64,000 nt of DNA from Flavobacterium notoginsengisoli (lineage in GTDB: Bacteria > Bacteroidota > Bacteroidia > Flavobacteriales > Flavobacteriaceae). Position 1 is the first letter of the stretch, and each line of letters opens with the position of its first letter. The position numbers and the translations under genes are program-made. The stretch spans positions 682,001 through 746,000 of the forward strand of contig NZ_JACHLB010000002.1 of NCBI RefSeq assembly GCF_014207905.1, read 5' to 3'. The notes under the pieces were generated by a model, which was not told the DNA's origin, searched no databases, and saw only the letters and a program-made list of their open reading frames with translations. Shown here piece after piece: positions 1-9,852 of the stretch.

Positions 1-125
1 CCGATTGTAGTGGTAATATAATGATCATGAACTTTATACGTAATCTGATCGACTTTGATTTGAGAATAAGTTTGAAAAACAGTTAAAAAGAAACTGCTGA
101 AGAGAAGTAATTTTAAAAATTTCAT
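1..125 (-). CDS. Exported protein, 5' part only (runs off the window)
   Basis: An ATG at 125-123 opens a frame that reads leftward and leaves the window at base 1, giving 41 residues. The first ~22 residues (MKFLKLLLFSSFFLTVFQTY, then SQ) form a Sec signal peptide with a short basic start and a phenylalanine/leucine core. There is no lipobox cysteine, so the product is probably periplasmic or surface-exposed. The visible mature part (IKVDQITYKVHDHY) is too short to assign a family. Confidence 0.6.
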   Translation of the reverse strand, partial: MKFLKLLLFSSFFLTVFQTYSQIKVDQITYKVHDHYITTTI

Positions 126-268
126 TCTATGTAGGTTTAATGTTTTTGGGATTGAAAAATCTAATAGCCGATTTTTGGTTTGGCGAATATAAATTAAATT
201 TTCAATAGAATCGAACGTTAAAAATACAAGAATGAAATTTTTAGTTTTTAATGATTTTTGGTAAGTTT

Positions 269-2680
269 TTACTCCGTAGAAAACTGATTTTCTAGTAATT
301 TTTCTTTAAAATCAGATCTAAAAGTATAAGCAAAAGTCACCATCAAAGCGCGAGTATCAGATTTAGAAGTTCTGTAGTTTCTAAATAATAAAGTATTGTT
401 TTTATAACCACTTTCTAAGGTGTTAAACATATCGGTAACGACTAATCCCAATCGGGCATTTCCTTTTCCTAATTTTTGCTGAAAACCCATATCTATATTA
501 TAAATCGGAATTCGTTTTCCTTGCGGAGTGGCAACGGCAGAATTGTAATTTCCAATAATTTGAAGTTTTCCGCCTTTCCAAGGAAGAAAATTATTGATGA
601 TTTTTCCGTACCAGCTAAAAGCATTGTTGGTAACATCTTCTACACCTTCTAAATTGCCCACATCAATATTTTGCTGAAAAGCAGTAAGGCTAATATTCGC
701 ATCATAGAATGAAATTGGTTTTAATGTGAAAATAGTTTCAAGTCCGTAAGTTATCATGCTGCCAATGTTTTGTGGTTGCAATAAAACAGCTCCATTTTCC
801 TGAAGTATAGAATATTGTCTAATCGTATTGTTGGCATTTCTATAAAATGCATTTCCAGAAAGAGAATATTTATCCCAATCTTTATTATAGCTTAATTCGG
901 CAATATGAATAATTTCTGGTTTCAAATACGGATTTCCACCATGAGGATTCAAAGCGTCTGTAATATCCACAAACGGATTTAAATCATCTAAATCTGGACG
1001 GTTAATACGTTTGCTGTAACCTAATTTTACAGATTCGTCAGATTGCAGATTCAGTTGTATCGATGCAGACGGAAAAAGTTTTAAATAATTATTTGAAAAG
1101 TTATCGCTTCCATTTTCTGTTTTTCCATTATTTGAAACTTGTTCTGCGCGAAGTCCTATATTGTATTTCCATTTCTGGTTTTCTTTAGAACCCGAATAGG
1201 AATTCCAAAGTCCGTAAAGAGCATTTATTTGTTCGTTAAAGTCAAAAATATTGCTTGTTAGTGGATTTACAACATATTCATTATTGATAAAATCGGCACT
1301 TTGAAAATCAGAATTAAAGAATCTGAAAGTTCCTTTGTATCCCGTTTCAATCATCGATTTTTCTGAAATTGGAAAAGCATAATTTAAAATAGCGTTAGAA
1401 ATGTTTTCTTTAGAATAGTTATGCGTTCGCTGTAAAAACGGATCGCCAATTACAGTTTCATTTTCATCGTATTGATTGGTGTCAATATCGGTATTTTCTC
1501 TTCCAAAATTGAATGAAGTTGTAATGCTTGCATTTAAGCTTTTTCGATCATCTGCAAATTTTCTGTCATAATTGAAAGCCATTTCTGCCGCTTTAGCTTT
1601 CTGTATTTCCATAGAATGACGTTGATTTCCAGAAAAAAACTGATTTGAATTATTAAAAATATCTGTTTTTAATGTTTCATCATTGTCTTTATTTTCAAGG
1701 TTTCCAAGTGCTTCAAATGAAAATGTGTTTTTTTCATTTGGAGAAAAATCAACATTAAATTTTAAATTCTGCAAGCCTTCCGTTCTCTGATCATGCCTTT
1801 TTTGATTGATAAAATGTTCATCATCAATAAAATAATTTGTTCTTTCACCTTTTATGCTTTTAGTTCTTCCTGCAAAACGATTATCGTAAGCAATTCCTAA
1901 ATTCCATTTGTCAGTTTTATTGTTTAAAAGAACCGAACTGTTCATTCTTCCTTTTGCTCCAAAACCAGCGCCAAGAACCGCAGAACCATTCAATCCGTTT
2001 AAATTATTTTTTTTGAGTTTAATATTTATAATTCCGCTTTCTGCATTAGCATCGTATTTTGCTGTCGGACTTGTGATAATTTCAATACTTTCAATACTGC
2101 TCGCTGGAATTTGATTCATATCGGTAATAGCAGAATTTTTTCCGTTAATTAAAATCAAAGGCGTTTTCCCTCTTAGTGAAATAGCATCGTCAGCATCTAC
2201 AGCAACAGTTGGAATGTTTTTTAGCATATCAATTGCTGTTCCGCCAGATTGTGAAATATTCGATACGGTATTAAAAACAAAACCTTCTGCAGTTTTTTGA
2301 ATTTGTTTTTTCTGAGAATTTACAACGACCGTGTTTAAAAGATTAGCATCTTCCTGTAAAGTTATATTTCCAAGCGAAATTGAATTTCCACTATATTTTA
2401 CTTTTTGAGTGAATGTCTTAAAACCAATTAATCTTAGTTTTAAAATATAATCTGAGGGATTGATGTTTTCGAGAATAAATTTTCCTGTAGCATCCGTAAC
2501 GGCGTATGCAATCGTTTTGGTTGTATCGCTAACTGGTTTTAAAACAACATCAACAAATTCGATAGGAGTTTTTCCATCCGAAACGGTTCCGTTTATCGAA
2601 TTTTTTTTCTGACTAAACGAGTTCTGACTAAAGGCAAATAATAAAATTGCTGCGACTAAATTTTGTTTCCATTTTTCCAT
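269..2680 (-). CDS. TonB-dependent outer-membrane receptor, OMP_b-brl_3 type
   Basis: This is an 803-residue outer-membrane protein. Residues 1-23 are a signal peptide. Residues ~28-110 are a CarboxypepD_reg-like beta-sandwich (INGTVSDGKTPIEFVDVVL). Residues ~130-225 form a plug domain with the typical IESIEIITSPTAKYDANAES segment followed by GIINI. The rest is a C-terminal barrel rich in alternating aromatic residues (GYSKRINRPDLDDLNPF). This order is that of the outer membrane beta-barrel family of Bacteroidota, thought to import siderophores or peptides or to assemble surface structures. No SusD partner or regulator lies beside it, so the substrate cannot be inferred. It is monocistronic: a ~240-base gap separates it from the next gene. 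Confidence 0.88.
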   Translation of the reverse strand: MEKWKQNLVAAILLFAFSQNSFSQKKNSINGTVSDGKTPIEFVDVVLKPVSDTTKTIAYAVTDATGKFILENINPSDYILKLRLIGFKTFTQKVKYSGNSISLGNITLQEDANLLNTVVVNSQKKQIQKTAEGFVFNTVSNISQSGGTAIDMLKNIPTVAVDADDAISLRGKTPLILINGKNSAITDMNQIPASSIESIEIITSPTAKYDANAESGIINIKLKKNNLNGLNGSAVLGAGFGAKGRMNSSVLLNNKTDKWNLGIAYDNRFAGRTKSIKGERTNYFIDDEHFINQKRHDQRTEGLQNLKFNVDFSPNEKNTFSFEALGNLENKDNDETLKTDIFNNSNQFFSGNQRHSMEIQKAKAAEMAFNYDRKFADDRKSLNASITTSFNFGRENTDIDTNQYDENETVIGDPFLQRTHNYSKENISNAILNYAFPISEKSMIETGYKGTFRFFNSDFQSADFINNEYVVNPLTSNIFDFNEQINALYGLWNSYSGSKENQKWKYNIGLRAEQVSNNGKTENGSDNFSNNYLKLFPSASIQLNLQSDESVKLGYSKRINRPDLDDLNPFVDITDALNPHGGNPYLKPEIIHIAELSYNKDWDKYSLSGNAFYRNANNTIRQYSILQENGAVLLQPQNIGSMITYGLETIFTLKPISFYDANISLTAFQQNIDVGNLEGVEDVTNNAFSWYGKIINNFLPWKGGKLQIIGNYNSAVATPQGKRIPIYNIDMGFQQKLGKGNARLGLVVTDMFNTLESGYKNNTLLFRNYRTSKSDTRALMVTFAYTFRSDFKEKLLENQFSTE

Positions 2681-2925
2681 GTCACAAAGTTATTTTTCGA
2701 ATGAAATAAAGCCGAATAAAGCGCCTTAAGATATTATTAAATTAGACTTAGGGCTTATTAATGGTTTCCTTTGAATAGAATTAAGTTGTGTAAAAAGGGG
2801 ATTTTTCCCCTCTCAAAAACGGGAAATTTCATAGCATAATTAAAAAGCCTAAATCTTACTTTTATCCCAGTCATAATGCGGAAGCCGAAAAGCAAAAGAG
2901 TAGGCTTTATATAAATTAGAATATT

Positions 2926-3207
2926 ATGGAAACTGCTTTTTTCTTAGCGATGGGATGGTGCGGTACAAAGTACCCAGGCTGGTGGCGCGAATTATTAAAA
3001 AAACATCCAATTCCAGAACCAGAGCCTTGGTGGATTATTTCGACAATTGGTTTAGGCTTAATTGCTGGATTAGCCGGCGGAACAATTTTTAGTATTATAG
3101 TTAGAGAAAGTCAATATTTCTCTGGACAAACAGCAATCGCTTCAGGATTATTTGCTTTTGGAACTGCTAATATTGTAACAGGAATAGCATCAGCTTTTAA
3201 AGATTAA
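2926..3207 (+). CDS. Small membrane protein of unknown function
   Basis: This is a 93-residue protein. A tryptophan-rich, proline-rich N-terminal stretch (WCGTKYPGWWRELLKKHPIP) precedes two hydrophobic segments at ~38-58 and ~68-88, the first glycine-rich (GLGLIAGLAGGTIFSII). It is probably an inner-membrane hairpin protein. I recognise no family. An ATG start and a 245-base upstream gap fit an independent gene. It is flanked by minus-strand genes on both sides, so it stands alone as a plus-strand unit. Confidence 0.6.
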   Translation: METAFFLAMGWCGTKYPGWWRELLKKHPIPEPEPWWIISTIGLGLIAGLAGGTIFSIIVRESQYFSGQTAIASGLFAFGTANIVTGIASAFKD

Positions 3208-3255
3208 AATATGAAAATGCCCTGACGATGTGGGGATAGCGTCGAGGTGTTTTTT

Positions 3256-3382
3256 AGCCACGAATTACACGAATTTTCACGAATTATTTTTTTTGCCACA
3301 GATTAAAATGATTACAGTCTTGCTTTTTATTTGCACAAATAAAACAAAAGAAAATTCGCGAAAATTCGTGTAATTCGTGGCT
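3256..3382. repeat. Inverted repeat, AGCCACGAATT family
   Basis: A 23-base arm at 3256-3278 (AGCCACGAATTACACGAATT then TTC) is perfectly complementary to 3360-3382. The pairing extends a further seven bases inward with one mismatch. The ~75 bases between arms contain a second motif, TTGCCACAGATT, seen in other intergenic repeats of this window. It lies between a plus gene and the 3' end of purL, just beyond the purL terminator. Confidence 0.8.
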
Positions 3383-3385
3383 ATC

Positions 3386-3413
3386 AAAAAAAAACGCCCG
3401 ATAAATTCGGGCG
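3386..3413 (-). terminator. Rho-independent terminator of purL
   Basis: Read on the minus strand, CGCCCGAA pairs across a short loop with the matching arm and is followed by a run of nine T. It sits 22 bases past the purL stop codon. Confidence 0.8.
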
Positions 3414-3434
3414 CTTCTTGTGAAAATATATTTC

Positions 3435-6400
3435 TTAGTTTTTCTCAATCCATTTTCTGGCATTAACAAAAGCTTCGTGCCAAGGCGTAACCTCGTCATT
3501 TCTGTCTTTTGGATAATGCGCCCAGTTCCATTGGAAAGTCGAACGCTCAATATGAGGCATCATAACCAAATGTCTTCCCGTTTTGTCACACATCATTGCG
3601 GTGTTGTAATCAGAACCGTTTGGATTTGCTGGATAACCTTCGTAAGCATATTTAGAAACAATGTTGTATTGATCTTCTGCATAAGGCAATTTGAATTTAC
3701 CTTCTCCGTGAGAAACCCAAACTCCTAAAGTGCTTCCAGCCAATGTCGATAACATAACTGAATTATTCTCCTGAACTGTTACAGAAGTAAAGATACTTTC
3801 GTGTTTCTGGCTTTCGTTGTGGTGCATTTTTCCGTGAATTTCGTGCTCTGGATTAATAACTTCTAATTCCATAAACAACTGGCATCCGTTACAGATTCCA
3901 ACAGAAAGTGTATCTTCTCTTTTGAAGAAATTATCTAAAGCTGTTTTTGCTTTTTCGTTGTACAAGAAAGCTCCAGCCCAACCTTTAGCCGAACCTAAAA
4001 CGTCTGAGTTAGAGAATCCTCCAACTGCTCCAATGAATTGGATATCTTCAAGAGTTTCACGTCCAGAAATTAAATCCGTCATGTGAACGTCTTTTACGTC
4101 AAAACCTGCTAAGTACATAGCATTTGCCATTTCACGCTCAGAATTACTTCCTTTTTCACGGATAATAGCCGCTTTTGGTCTTGGTTTAGAGTTGTCGATT
4201 TCTGGTTTCCTTCCTGTAAAATGTGTTGGGAAAGTATAATTTAAAACCTGATTTTTATAGTTTTCAAAACGTGCCTGAGCTCTTCCGTTTTTAGATTGTT
4301 TTTGATCTAATAAATAAGAAGTTTCGAACCACACATCTCTGTATGTTGGAATATCCAATTTATAAGCTCCAAATTCCAAACTTGCTACGCTTTGAACTGT
4401 ACCTAATTTGAAGAATTCGATATTGTTAGCTTTTAATTTAGCTTCAACTGCCGCGTCAGATTTAGCTTGGAATACGATTCCGATGTTTTCTGCGAAAAGG
4501 ATTTTCAACAAGTCTTTTTCTGCGAAAGCGCTGAAATCAATTTTAGCTCCCAAATTTACATCAGCAAAACACAATTCTAATAAAGTTGTGATCAAACCAC
4601 CGCTTCCGATATCGTGTCCTGCTAAGATTTGGCTTTCGCCGATTAATTCCTGAACGGTATTAAATGCATTTTTGAAGAAAGAAGCGTTTTTAATAGTAGA
4701 AGTTTCATTTCCGATTGTATTTCTGATTTGTGCAAAAGATGAACCTCCTAATTTGAAATCATCTTGAGACAAATTGATATAATAGATTGAATCTCCGTTT
4801 TTCTGTAAAACTGGTTCAACTACTTTTCTAATATCAGTACAGTTTCCAGCAGCTGAAATAATAACCGTTCCTGGCGCAATTACTTCGTCGTTTGGATATT
4901 TTTGTTTCATTGAAAGTGAATCTTTTCCTGTCGGAATATTGATTCCCAATTCAATTGCAAATTCTGAACAACCTTCAACTGCAGCGTATAAACGAGCGTC
5001 TTCACCTTCGTTTTTACAAGCCCACATCCAGTTTGCAGATAAAGAAACTCCTTTTAACTGATCTTTAATTGGAGCCCAAATAAGGTTTGATAACGATTCT
5101 GCAATTGCATTTCTAGATCCTGCAACTGGATCAATCAAAGCAGCGATAGGAGCATGACCAATAGAAGTTGCAATACCTTCTTTTCCTAAATAATCCAAAG
5201 CCATAACTCCAACATTATTTAAAGGCAATTGTAACGGACCTGCATTTTGCTGTTTAGCTACTTTTCCTCCAACGCAACGGTCCACTTTGTTCGTTAACCA
5301 GTCTTTTGAAGCAACAGCTTCTAAACGTAAAACGTCTTTTAAATATGATTCGAAATCTCCTGCGTTGTAAGCAACGTCAGCATATTTTCTGTCAACTGTA
5401 TTGTCAGTCATAACCGTTTTTGGAGAACTTCCGAAGAAATCTTCTAAAGCATAATCCATCGGTTTTGAACCGTTTGTTTTAGATTCGAATGTAAAACGGT
5501 GATCTCCCGTTACATCTCCAACCTCGTACATTGGAGAACGCTCTCTGTCAGCAATTCTTTGTAAAGTATCGATATCTTTTTGACCAATAACCAATCCCAT
5601 TCTTTCTTGAGATTCGTTACCGATAATTTCTTTTGCAGAAAGTGTTGGATCTCCAACAGGCAATTTATCTAAATCGATCAAACCACCAGTTTCTTCTACC
5701 AATTCAGAAAGACAGTTTAAGTGTCCGCCCGCACCGTGATCGTGAATAGAAACAATTGGATTATTGTCGCTTTCTACTAAACCACGAATCGCATTTGCAG
5801 CACGTTTTTGCATTTCTGGGTTTGAACGCTGAATCGCATTCAACTCAATTCCTGAACCGAAAGCTCCTGTATCTGCAGAAGAAACCGCAGCACCACCCAT
5901 TCCGATTCTATAGTTTTCACCTCCAAGAATTACAATTTTATCGCCTTCTTTTGGTTTGTGTTTGATAGATTGATCTAATTTTCCATAACCAATTCCACCC
6001 GCTTGCATGATTACTTTATCGTAACCAATTTTTCTGTTTTCTTCTTCGTGTTCGAAAGTTAAAACAGAACCGGTAATAAGCGGTTGACCAAATTTATTTC
6101 CGAAATCAGAAGCTCCATTTGAAGCTTTGATCAAGATATCCATTGGCGTTTGGTACAACCATTTTCTTTCTTCAACTGCATTTTCCCATTTTCTGTCTTC
6201 TTTCAAACGAGAGTAAGAAGTCATGTAAACAGCAGTTCCGGCTAATGGCAATGATCCTTGACCTCCAGCTAAACGGTCACGAATTTCTCCTCCAGATCCT
6301 GTTGCAGCTCCGTTGAAAGGCTCAACTGTTGTTGGGAAATTATGTGTTTCTGCTTTTAATGAGATTACAGAATCAAATTCTTTTATTTCGTAGAAATCAG

Positions 6401-7088
6401 GTTTGTCTGCCGATTTTGGTGCAAATTGCTGCACTTTTGGTCCCTTTACAAAAGCAACGTTGTCTTTGTAAGCAGAAACAATATCGTTAGGATTTTCCTG
6501 AGATGTTTTTTTGATTAATTTGAAAAGAGAAGTTTCTTTTTCTTCTCCGTCGATCACAAATGTTCCGTTGAAAATTTTGTGACGGCAATGCTCTGAGTTT
6601 GCCTGAGAAAAAGCAAAAATCTCTGAGTCTGTTAATTTTCTTCCTAGTTTAGTCGAAAGATTGTTTAAGTAATCAACTTCTTCTTCGCTTAAAGCTAAAC
6701 CTTCCACTTTGTTATAAGCAGCGATATCATCAATTTCTAAAATTGGTTCCGGCTGAATGTTGATTGTGTAGATTTCTTGGTCTAATCCATTAAATTTTTG
6801 AGAAAGCATTGGGTCAAAATCATTGAAATCTTCCGTTGCAGGATGAAATTCCTCGATTCTGATAATACCTGAAATTCCCATGTTTTGAGTAATTTCTACG
6901 GCATTGGTACTCCAAGGTGTAATCATAGTTGCACGCGGACCAACAAAAAAATCCGTCAAAGCGGATTTCTCGATCTTATGTGCGTCGGCAAAAAGCCAGT
7001 TTAATTTTGAAATGTCTTGAGCTGAAATTTCGTTTTCCGTTTGTACGGCAAAAACAGTTTTGCTTTGGTTTTCAAAGAAATGGATCAT
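3435..7088 (-). CDS. purL: Phosphoribosylformylglycinamidine synthase, large one-chain form
   Basis: This cytosolic enzyme makes FGAM from FGAR, glutamine and ATP in step 4 of de novo purine synthesis. At 1217 residues it is the fused type known from gamma-proteobacteria and eukaryotes, so separate PurS and PurQ are not needed. In order there is an N-terminal PurS-like domain, two AIRS-type ATP-binding halves ([20 protein letters not shown], then GSGGEIRD) and a C-terminal class I glutaminase. The glutaminase carries the nucleophile Cys1066 (GICNGCQL) and the His1179/Glu1181 pair ([10 protein letters not shown]). The gene is monocistronic with its own promoter and terminator. A PurR/PRPP-type operator is not visible. 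Confidence 0.97.
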   Translation of the reverse strand: MIHFFENQSKTVFAVQTENEISAQDISKLNWLFADAHKIEKSALTDFFVGPRATMITPWSTNAVEITQNMGISGIIRIEEFHPATEDFNDFDPMLSQKFNGLDQEIYTINIQPEPILEIDDIAAYNKVEGLALSEEEVDYLNNLSTKLGRKLTDSEIFAFSQANSEHCRHKIFNGTFVIDGEEKETSLFKLIKKTSQENPNDIVSAYKDNVAFVKGPKVQQFAPKSADKPDFYEIKEFDSVISLKAETHNFPTTVEPFNGAATGSGGEIRDRLAGGQGSLPLAGTAVYMTSYSRLKEDRKWENAVEERKWLYQTPMDILIKASNGASDFGNKFGQPLITGSVLTFEHEEENRKIGYDKVIMQAGGIGYGKLDQSIKHKPKEGDKIVILGGENYRIGMGGAAVSSADTGAFGSGIELNAIQRSNPEMQKRAANAIRGLVESDNNPIVSIHDHGAGGHLNCLSELVEETGGLIDLDKLPVGDPTLSAKEIIGNESQERMGLVIGQKDIDTLQRIADRERSPMYEVGDVTGDHRFTFESKTNGSKPMDYALEDFFGSSPKTVMTDNTVDRKYADVAYNAGDFESYLKDVLRLEAVASKDWLTNKVDRCVGGKVAKQQNAGPLQLPLNNVGVMALDYLGKEGIATSIGHAPIAALIDPVAGSRNAIAESLSNLIWAPIKDQLKGVSLSANWMWACKNEGEDARLYAAVEGCSEFAIELGINIPTGKDSLSMKQKYPNDEVIAPGTVIISAAGNCTDIRKVVEPVLQKNGDSIYYINLSQDDFKLGGSSFAQIRNTIGNETSTIKNASFFKNAFNTVQELIGESQILAGHDIGSGGLITTLLELCFADVNLGAKIDFSAFAEKDLLKILFAENIGIVFQAKSDAAVEAKLKANNIEFFKLGTVQSVASLEFGAYKLDIPTYRDVWFETSYLLDQKQSKNGRAQARFENYKNQVLNYTFPTHFTGRKPEIDNSKPRPKAAIIREKGSNSEREMANAMYLAGFDVKDVHMTDLISGRETLEDIQFIGAVGGFSNSDVLGSAKGWAGAFLYNEKAKTALDNFFKREDTLSVGICNGCQLFMELEVINPEHEIHGKMHHNESQKHESIFTSVTVQENNSVMLSTLAGSTLGVWVSHGEGKFKLPYAEDQYNIVSKYAYEGYPANPNGSDYNTAMMCDKTGRHLVMMPHIERSTFQWNWAHYPKDRNDEVTPWHEAFVNARKWIEKN

Positions 7089-7113
7089 TTTGTGTGTTTG
7101 TTGTATTGAGGTG

Positions 7114-7121
7114 CAAATTTA
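7114..7121 (-). promoter_or_regulatory. Probable purL promoter (-7 element)
   Basis: On the minus strand TAAATTTG fits the Bacteroidota -7 consensus TAnnTTTG exactly and lies 26 bases before the purL ATG. The upstream -33 region is a long T tract without a clear TTTG, so only the -7 box is called. Confidence 0.5.
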
Positions 7122-7380
7122 GTCAATTCAAACCAAAAAAAAAAGCAACGAACAACGCCTTTTTAATTATTTATTTTTACTCTATTTTACCCTGAAAATG
7201 CAATTTTTTTGCTTCTGATTATGCTCGAAATTTAACATTTTTTGACATTCAATTTTTTCTTGTAAACGTCTGTTGTTTTTCAAATTTTAATCAAAAATGT
7301 ATCACGTGAAGAAGAAGGGATTCTTAAAATTTAATTACAAATTTTTCTAAAGGAAATCCGAGAAATTTGCAGAAAGAGGA

Positions 7381-7620
7381 AAATTTTATTTGCCGCGAAG
7401 GCGCGAAGTCGCAAAGATTTTTTGTCAAAAACGGAATGATTTCCGTCATTTTATGTCATTTCGACGAAGGAGAAATCTTCACGAGAAACTCTACAAAAAT
7501 TAGAGATATTCTGTACGGAGCTACTTGCGAAGATTTCTCCTTCGTCGAAATGACAAACTTTGTGGAATACTTTGTTAAAAAAAACTTTGTGACTTAGCGC
7601 CTTCGCGGCAAATAAAATTT
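7381..7620. repeat. Nested double inverted repeat (MITE-like element)
   Basis: The outer arms 7381-7416 and 7585-7620 (core TTGCCGCGAAGGCGCGAAG) pair over 36 bases with two mismatches. Inside them, 27-base arms at 7454-7480 and 7529-7555 (core TTTCGACGAAGGAGAAATC) pair perfectly. An open frame of 76 codons crosses the element, but it has no domain and largely reads the palindromes, so I do not call it a gene. The outer arm touches the stop region of the next gene (7619). The stretch 7122-7380 upstream shows only AT-rich sequence. Confidence 0.85.
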
Positions 7621-9127
7621 ACTTCGGGAAATCCTGACTCTGATAAGCGCCCAAATCTGGCGGAGAAGTTCTAGTAATTCCCAAAATATCAGTTGGAATT
7701 ATAAATGCCTGATTCCCTTTCGCGAAAGCGGCAGAAGTTTTATCAATATTGAATTTATTCTGAGAAACATTATAAAACTTTGGATTTTCGTTTAGAATGA
7801 TATTGTTATAATGTTCGGTATCGGTTTTAAATTGATAAAGTGGATTTGTTGTGCTTCCAAATTTTAATAAACAATTATTTAATTGGTAGACAAACGGAGA
7901 AGCCGTGTTTTTACTTAAATTGAATTCATTGAAATTTGAACCATAAATAATACAATTGTTAAAAGTTGCTTGTGTTAAGGCGTTTGATTCTGGAGAAGCT
8001 CCGCTTAAACTATTACTTATGTTAACAGCAAAGTGAGAAGGATTAGACCAATTATTATTGAAAGTACAATGCGTGAATTTATAATTTCCGCCATAAACGC
8101 AAGACAAACTTGCTAAACCAGCATAATTAATCACAATGTTTTCGCCGACAATTTGAGCGTTTTGAGCCAAAATCCCATATTCAGCGCAATTGTAAATCTG
8201 TGAGTTTTGAATTGTAATGGTATTGAAAGGATTTTTAAAATCTAATCCGATAACAGCATTTTTTAAAGTCAAATGATTGATGGAGTGATTGGTACTTCCG
8301 TTTGCAAAAAGAACCGATTTCCATTGTCCCGGAATATCCGAGTAAAGTGATTCCAGACGATCGCCTTCAAAAATAACTTCGTTTTCGAGTTTATCTGTTG
8401 TTGAGGTTGTTCCGTTAATTTTTAATGAAGCATTATTTGCTATATACAAACCTGAATTAGCATGAAAATGAACTCTTGAGCCAGCTTCAAAAGTTACAGT
8501 TTTGTTTTCTGGAACACCTGCGTAACCATAAATTACGTACGGTTTTTGTTTGGTAAAAATAAGTTCATTTCTGTTTTCTGGATCATTTTCGCTGAGATAA
8601 AATCCGTCAACATCTTTGCCTTCGATGTTTATTTTTTCTTTTGTTCCGTCTGGATTTTGATTTGGATATAAAAAAACAGCATCTTGAATTAAAGTTACCA
8701 AAGCCACTTCCTGAAGATTAGCGCCGCTGTCAAACTGAATTTCATCGGTATATAAAAAATCTGTCGGATTGGCGTCTGTAATATCGGCTGTGGTCTCTAT
8801 AAAAATGTAAAGACTGTCTTTTGCTAAAAGCGTAACATTATTAAAGATCTTTCCGTTGTTGCCAGTCATTCCGTCAACCGTCATACGGTATTTAGAATTT
8901 AAACCTTTTTTAAGCTGTACAACTGGAATCGAAATATCATTTTTACTTCGATTATACACTTTTAATTGGTAAGTACTTGATCCAATATTTTTAAAAACAG
9001 TATCCAAATAAACCGTGTCTTTTGAAAACTTCAAATCTCCAGTACTCGCAACAGTGTCAAAGTCCGTTCTACAAGAACTAAAAGCTAGAATTAAACCCAG
9101 AACAAAGATTGCAAAGTATTGACGCAT
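7619..9127 (-). CDS. Lipoprotein with right-handed beta-helix
   Basis: This is a 502-residue protein. A lipoprotein signal (LGLILAFSSC) puts the acylated cysteine at residue 19. The first ~170 residues form a beta-sandwich-like region. From ~200 onward, short repeats such as LTLKNAVIGLDFKNPFNTIT and IQNSQIYNCAEYGILAQNAQ are typical of parallel beta-helix (pectate-lyase/NosD-like) folds. No catalytic acids or calcium motifs of polysaccharide lyases are evident, so a binding or structural role at the cell surface is as likely as an enzyme. The gene stands alone. Its 3' end abuts the nested inverted repeat. Confidence 0.75.
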   Translation of the reverse strand: MRQYFAIFVLGLILAFSSCRTDFDTVASTGDLKFSKDTVYLDTVFKNIGSSTYQLKVYNRSKNDISIPVVQLKKGLNSKYRMTVDGMTGNNGKIFNNVTLLAKDSLYIFIETTADITDANPTDFLYTDEIQFDSGANLQEVALVTLIQDAVFLYPNQNPDGTKEKINIEGKDVDGFYLSENDPENRNELIFTKQKPYVIYGYAGVPENKTVTFEAGSRVHFHANSGLYIANNASLKINGTTSTTDKLENEVIFEGDRLESLYSDIPGQWKSVLFANGSTNHSINHLTLKNAVIGLDFKNPFNTITIQNSQIYNCAEYGILAQNAQIVGENIVINYAGLASLSCVYGGNYKFTHCTFNNNWSNPSHFAVNISNSLSGASPESNALTQATFNNCIIYGSNFNEFNLSKNTASPFVYQLNNCLLKFGSTTNPLYQFKTDTEHYNNIILNENPKFYNVSQNKFNIDKTSAAFAKGNQAFIIPTDILGITRTSPPDLGAYQSQDFPK

Positions 9128-9144
9128 TATTTTTTCTTTTTTTT

Positions 9145-9246
9145 GCCACGAATTACGCGAATTTTCACAAATTAATTGAGTTAAAATTCTTGGAAATTTG
9201 TGAAATTCGTAGCTATATATTTTTTAATCTTTTAAATCTGTGGCAA
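9145..9246. repeat. Imperfect inverted repeat, GCCACGAATT family
   Basis: GCCACGAATTACGCGAATTT at 9145 is partly complementary to GGAAATTTGTGAAATTCGTA around 9192-9212. It is followed by AAATCTGTGGCAAAA at ~9234, the end of a related repeat. It matches the element at 3256-3382 and again lies in the gap beside a gene start. Confidence 0.6.
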
Positions 9247-9345
9247 AAATAATCAGCCAAGATTTATGTTTATTGTTTTTGTAAAAATAGCAAAAAACTG
9301 ACAAGTTTATAATTGATTTTTAATTTTAGAATCCGTTTTTTCGCT

Positions 9346-9378
9346 TTTGTATCTTATCTTTCTTTAATTTTACGATTT
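9346..9378 (+). promoter_or_regulatory. Possible promoter of the menI-M48-menF block
   Basis: TTTG at 9346-9349 and TACGATTT at 9371-9378 are 21 bases apart and 15 bases ahead of the menI ATG. The -33 box and spacing fit Bacteroidota promoters, but the -7 box is imperfect. Confidence 0.35.
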
Positions 9379-9392
9379 TAAAGATTATTTTA

Positions 9393-9821
9393 ATGAATTA
9401 TACAAAAGAGCAAATTTTGGCGCGTTGCAATGAGTTTTCTAAAAACACATTAATGGAAACGCTGAAAATTGAATATATCGACGCCGGAGAAGATTTTTTA
9501 ACTGCAAAAATGCCTGTAAATCCAAGCGTTCACCAGCCAATGGGATTATTGCACGGCGGCGCTTCTGTAGCTTTAGCAGAAAGTGTTGGGAGTGCGGCTT
9601 CCTTCTTTTTTATCAATCCGAAAGAGCAGGAGGTAAGAGGAATCGAAATTTCAGCAAATCATCTAAAAAGTATTCGTGAAGGTTATGTTTTTGGCACAGC
9701 CAGAATTATTCACAAAGGAAGAAGTCTGCATTTATGGGAAATTAAGATTACCGATGAAGAAGGTAATTTGGTTTCGCTTTGCAAATTGACGAATATGGTT
9801 TTGGAAAGAAAGAAAATTTAA
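9393..9821 (+). CDS. menI: 1,4-dihydroxy-2-naphthoyl-CoA thioesterase, hotdog fold
   Basis: A 142-residue single hotdog-domain protein of the PaaI type. It is strikingly like E. coli MenI/YdiI: HQPMGLLHGGASVALAES contains the catalytic glutamate at position 63, as in the E. coli enzyme. The downstream pattern of a conserved GIEISANH, EGYVFG, H-GR and WEIKITDEEG also matches. MenI releases DHNA from CoA late in menaquinone synthesis. The location two genes before menF supports this. A more general acyl-CoA thioesterase role is the alternative. Confidence 0.85.
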   Translation: MNYTKEQILARCNEFSKNTLMETLKIEYIDAGEDFLTAKMPVNPSVHQPMGLLHGGASVALAESVGSAASFFFINPKEQEVRGIEISANHLKSIREGYVFGTARIIHKGRSLHLWEIKITDEEGNLVSLCKLTNMVLERKKI

Positions 9822-9852
9822 AATATATTATAAACTAACTTTTTCAAGTTTA

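Noticed and set aside
3284..3550. Small frames over the purL 3' end and repeat
   Set aside because: They overlap purL in other frames and an inverted repeat; no domain.
7367..7597. Possible 76-residue protein on the plus strand
   Set aside because: It reads directly through both arms of the nested inverted repeat; composition and lack of conserved motifs suggest a non-coding frame.
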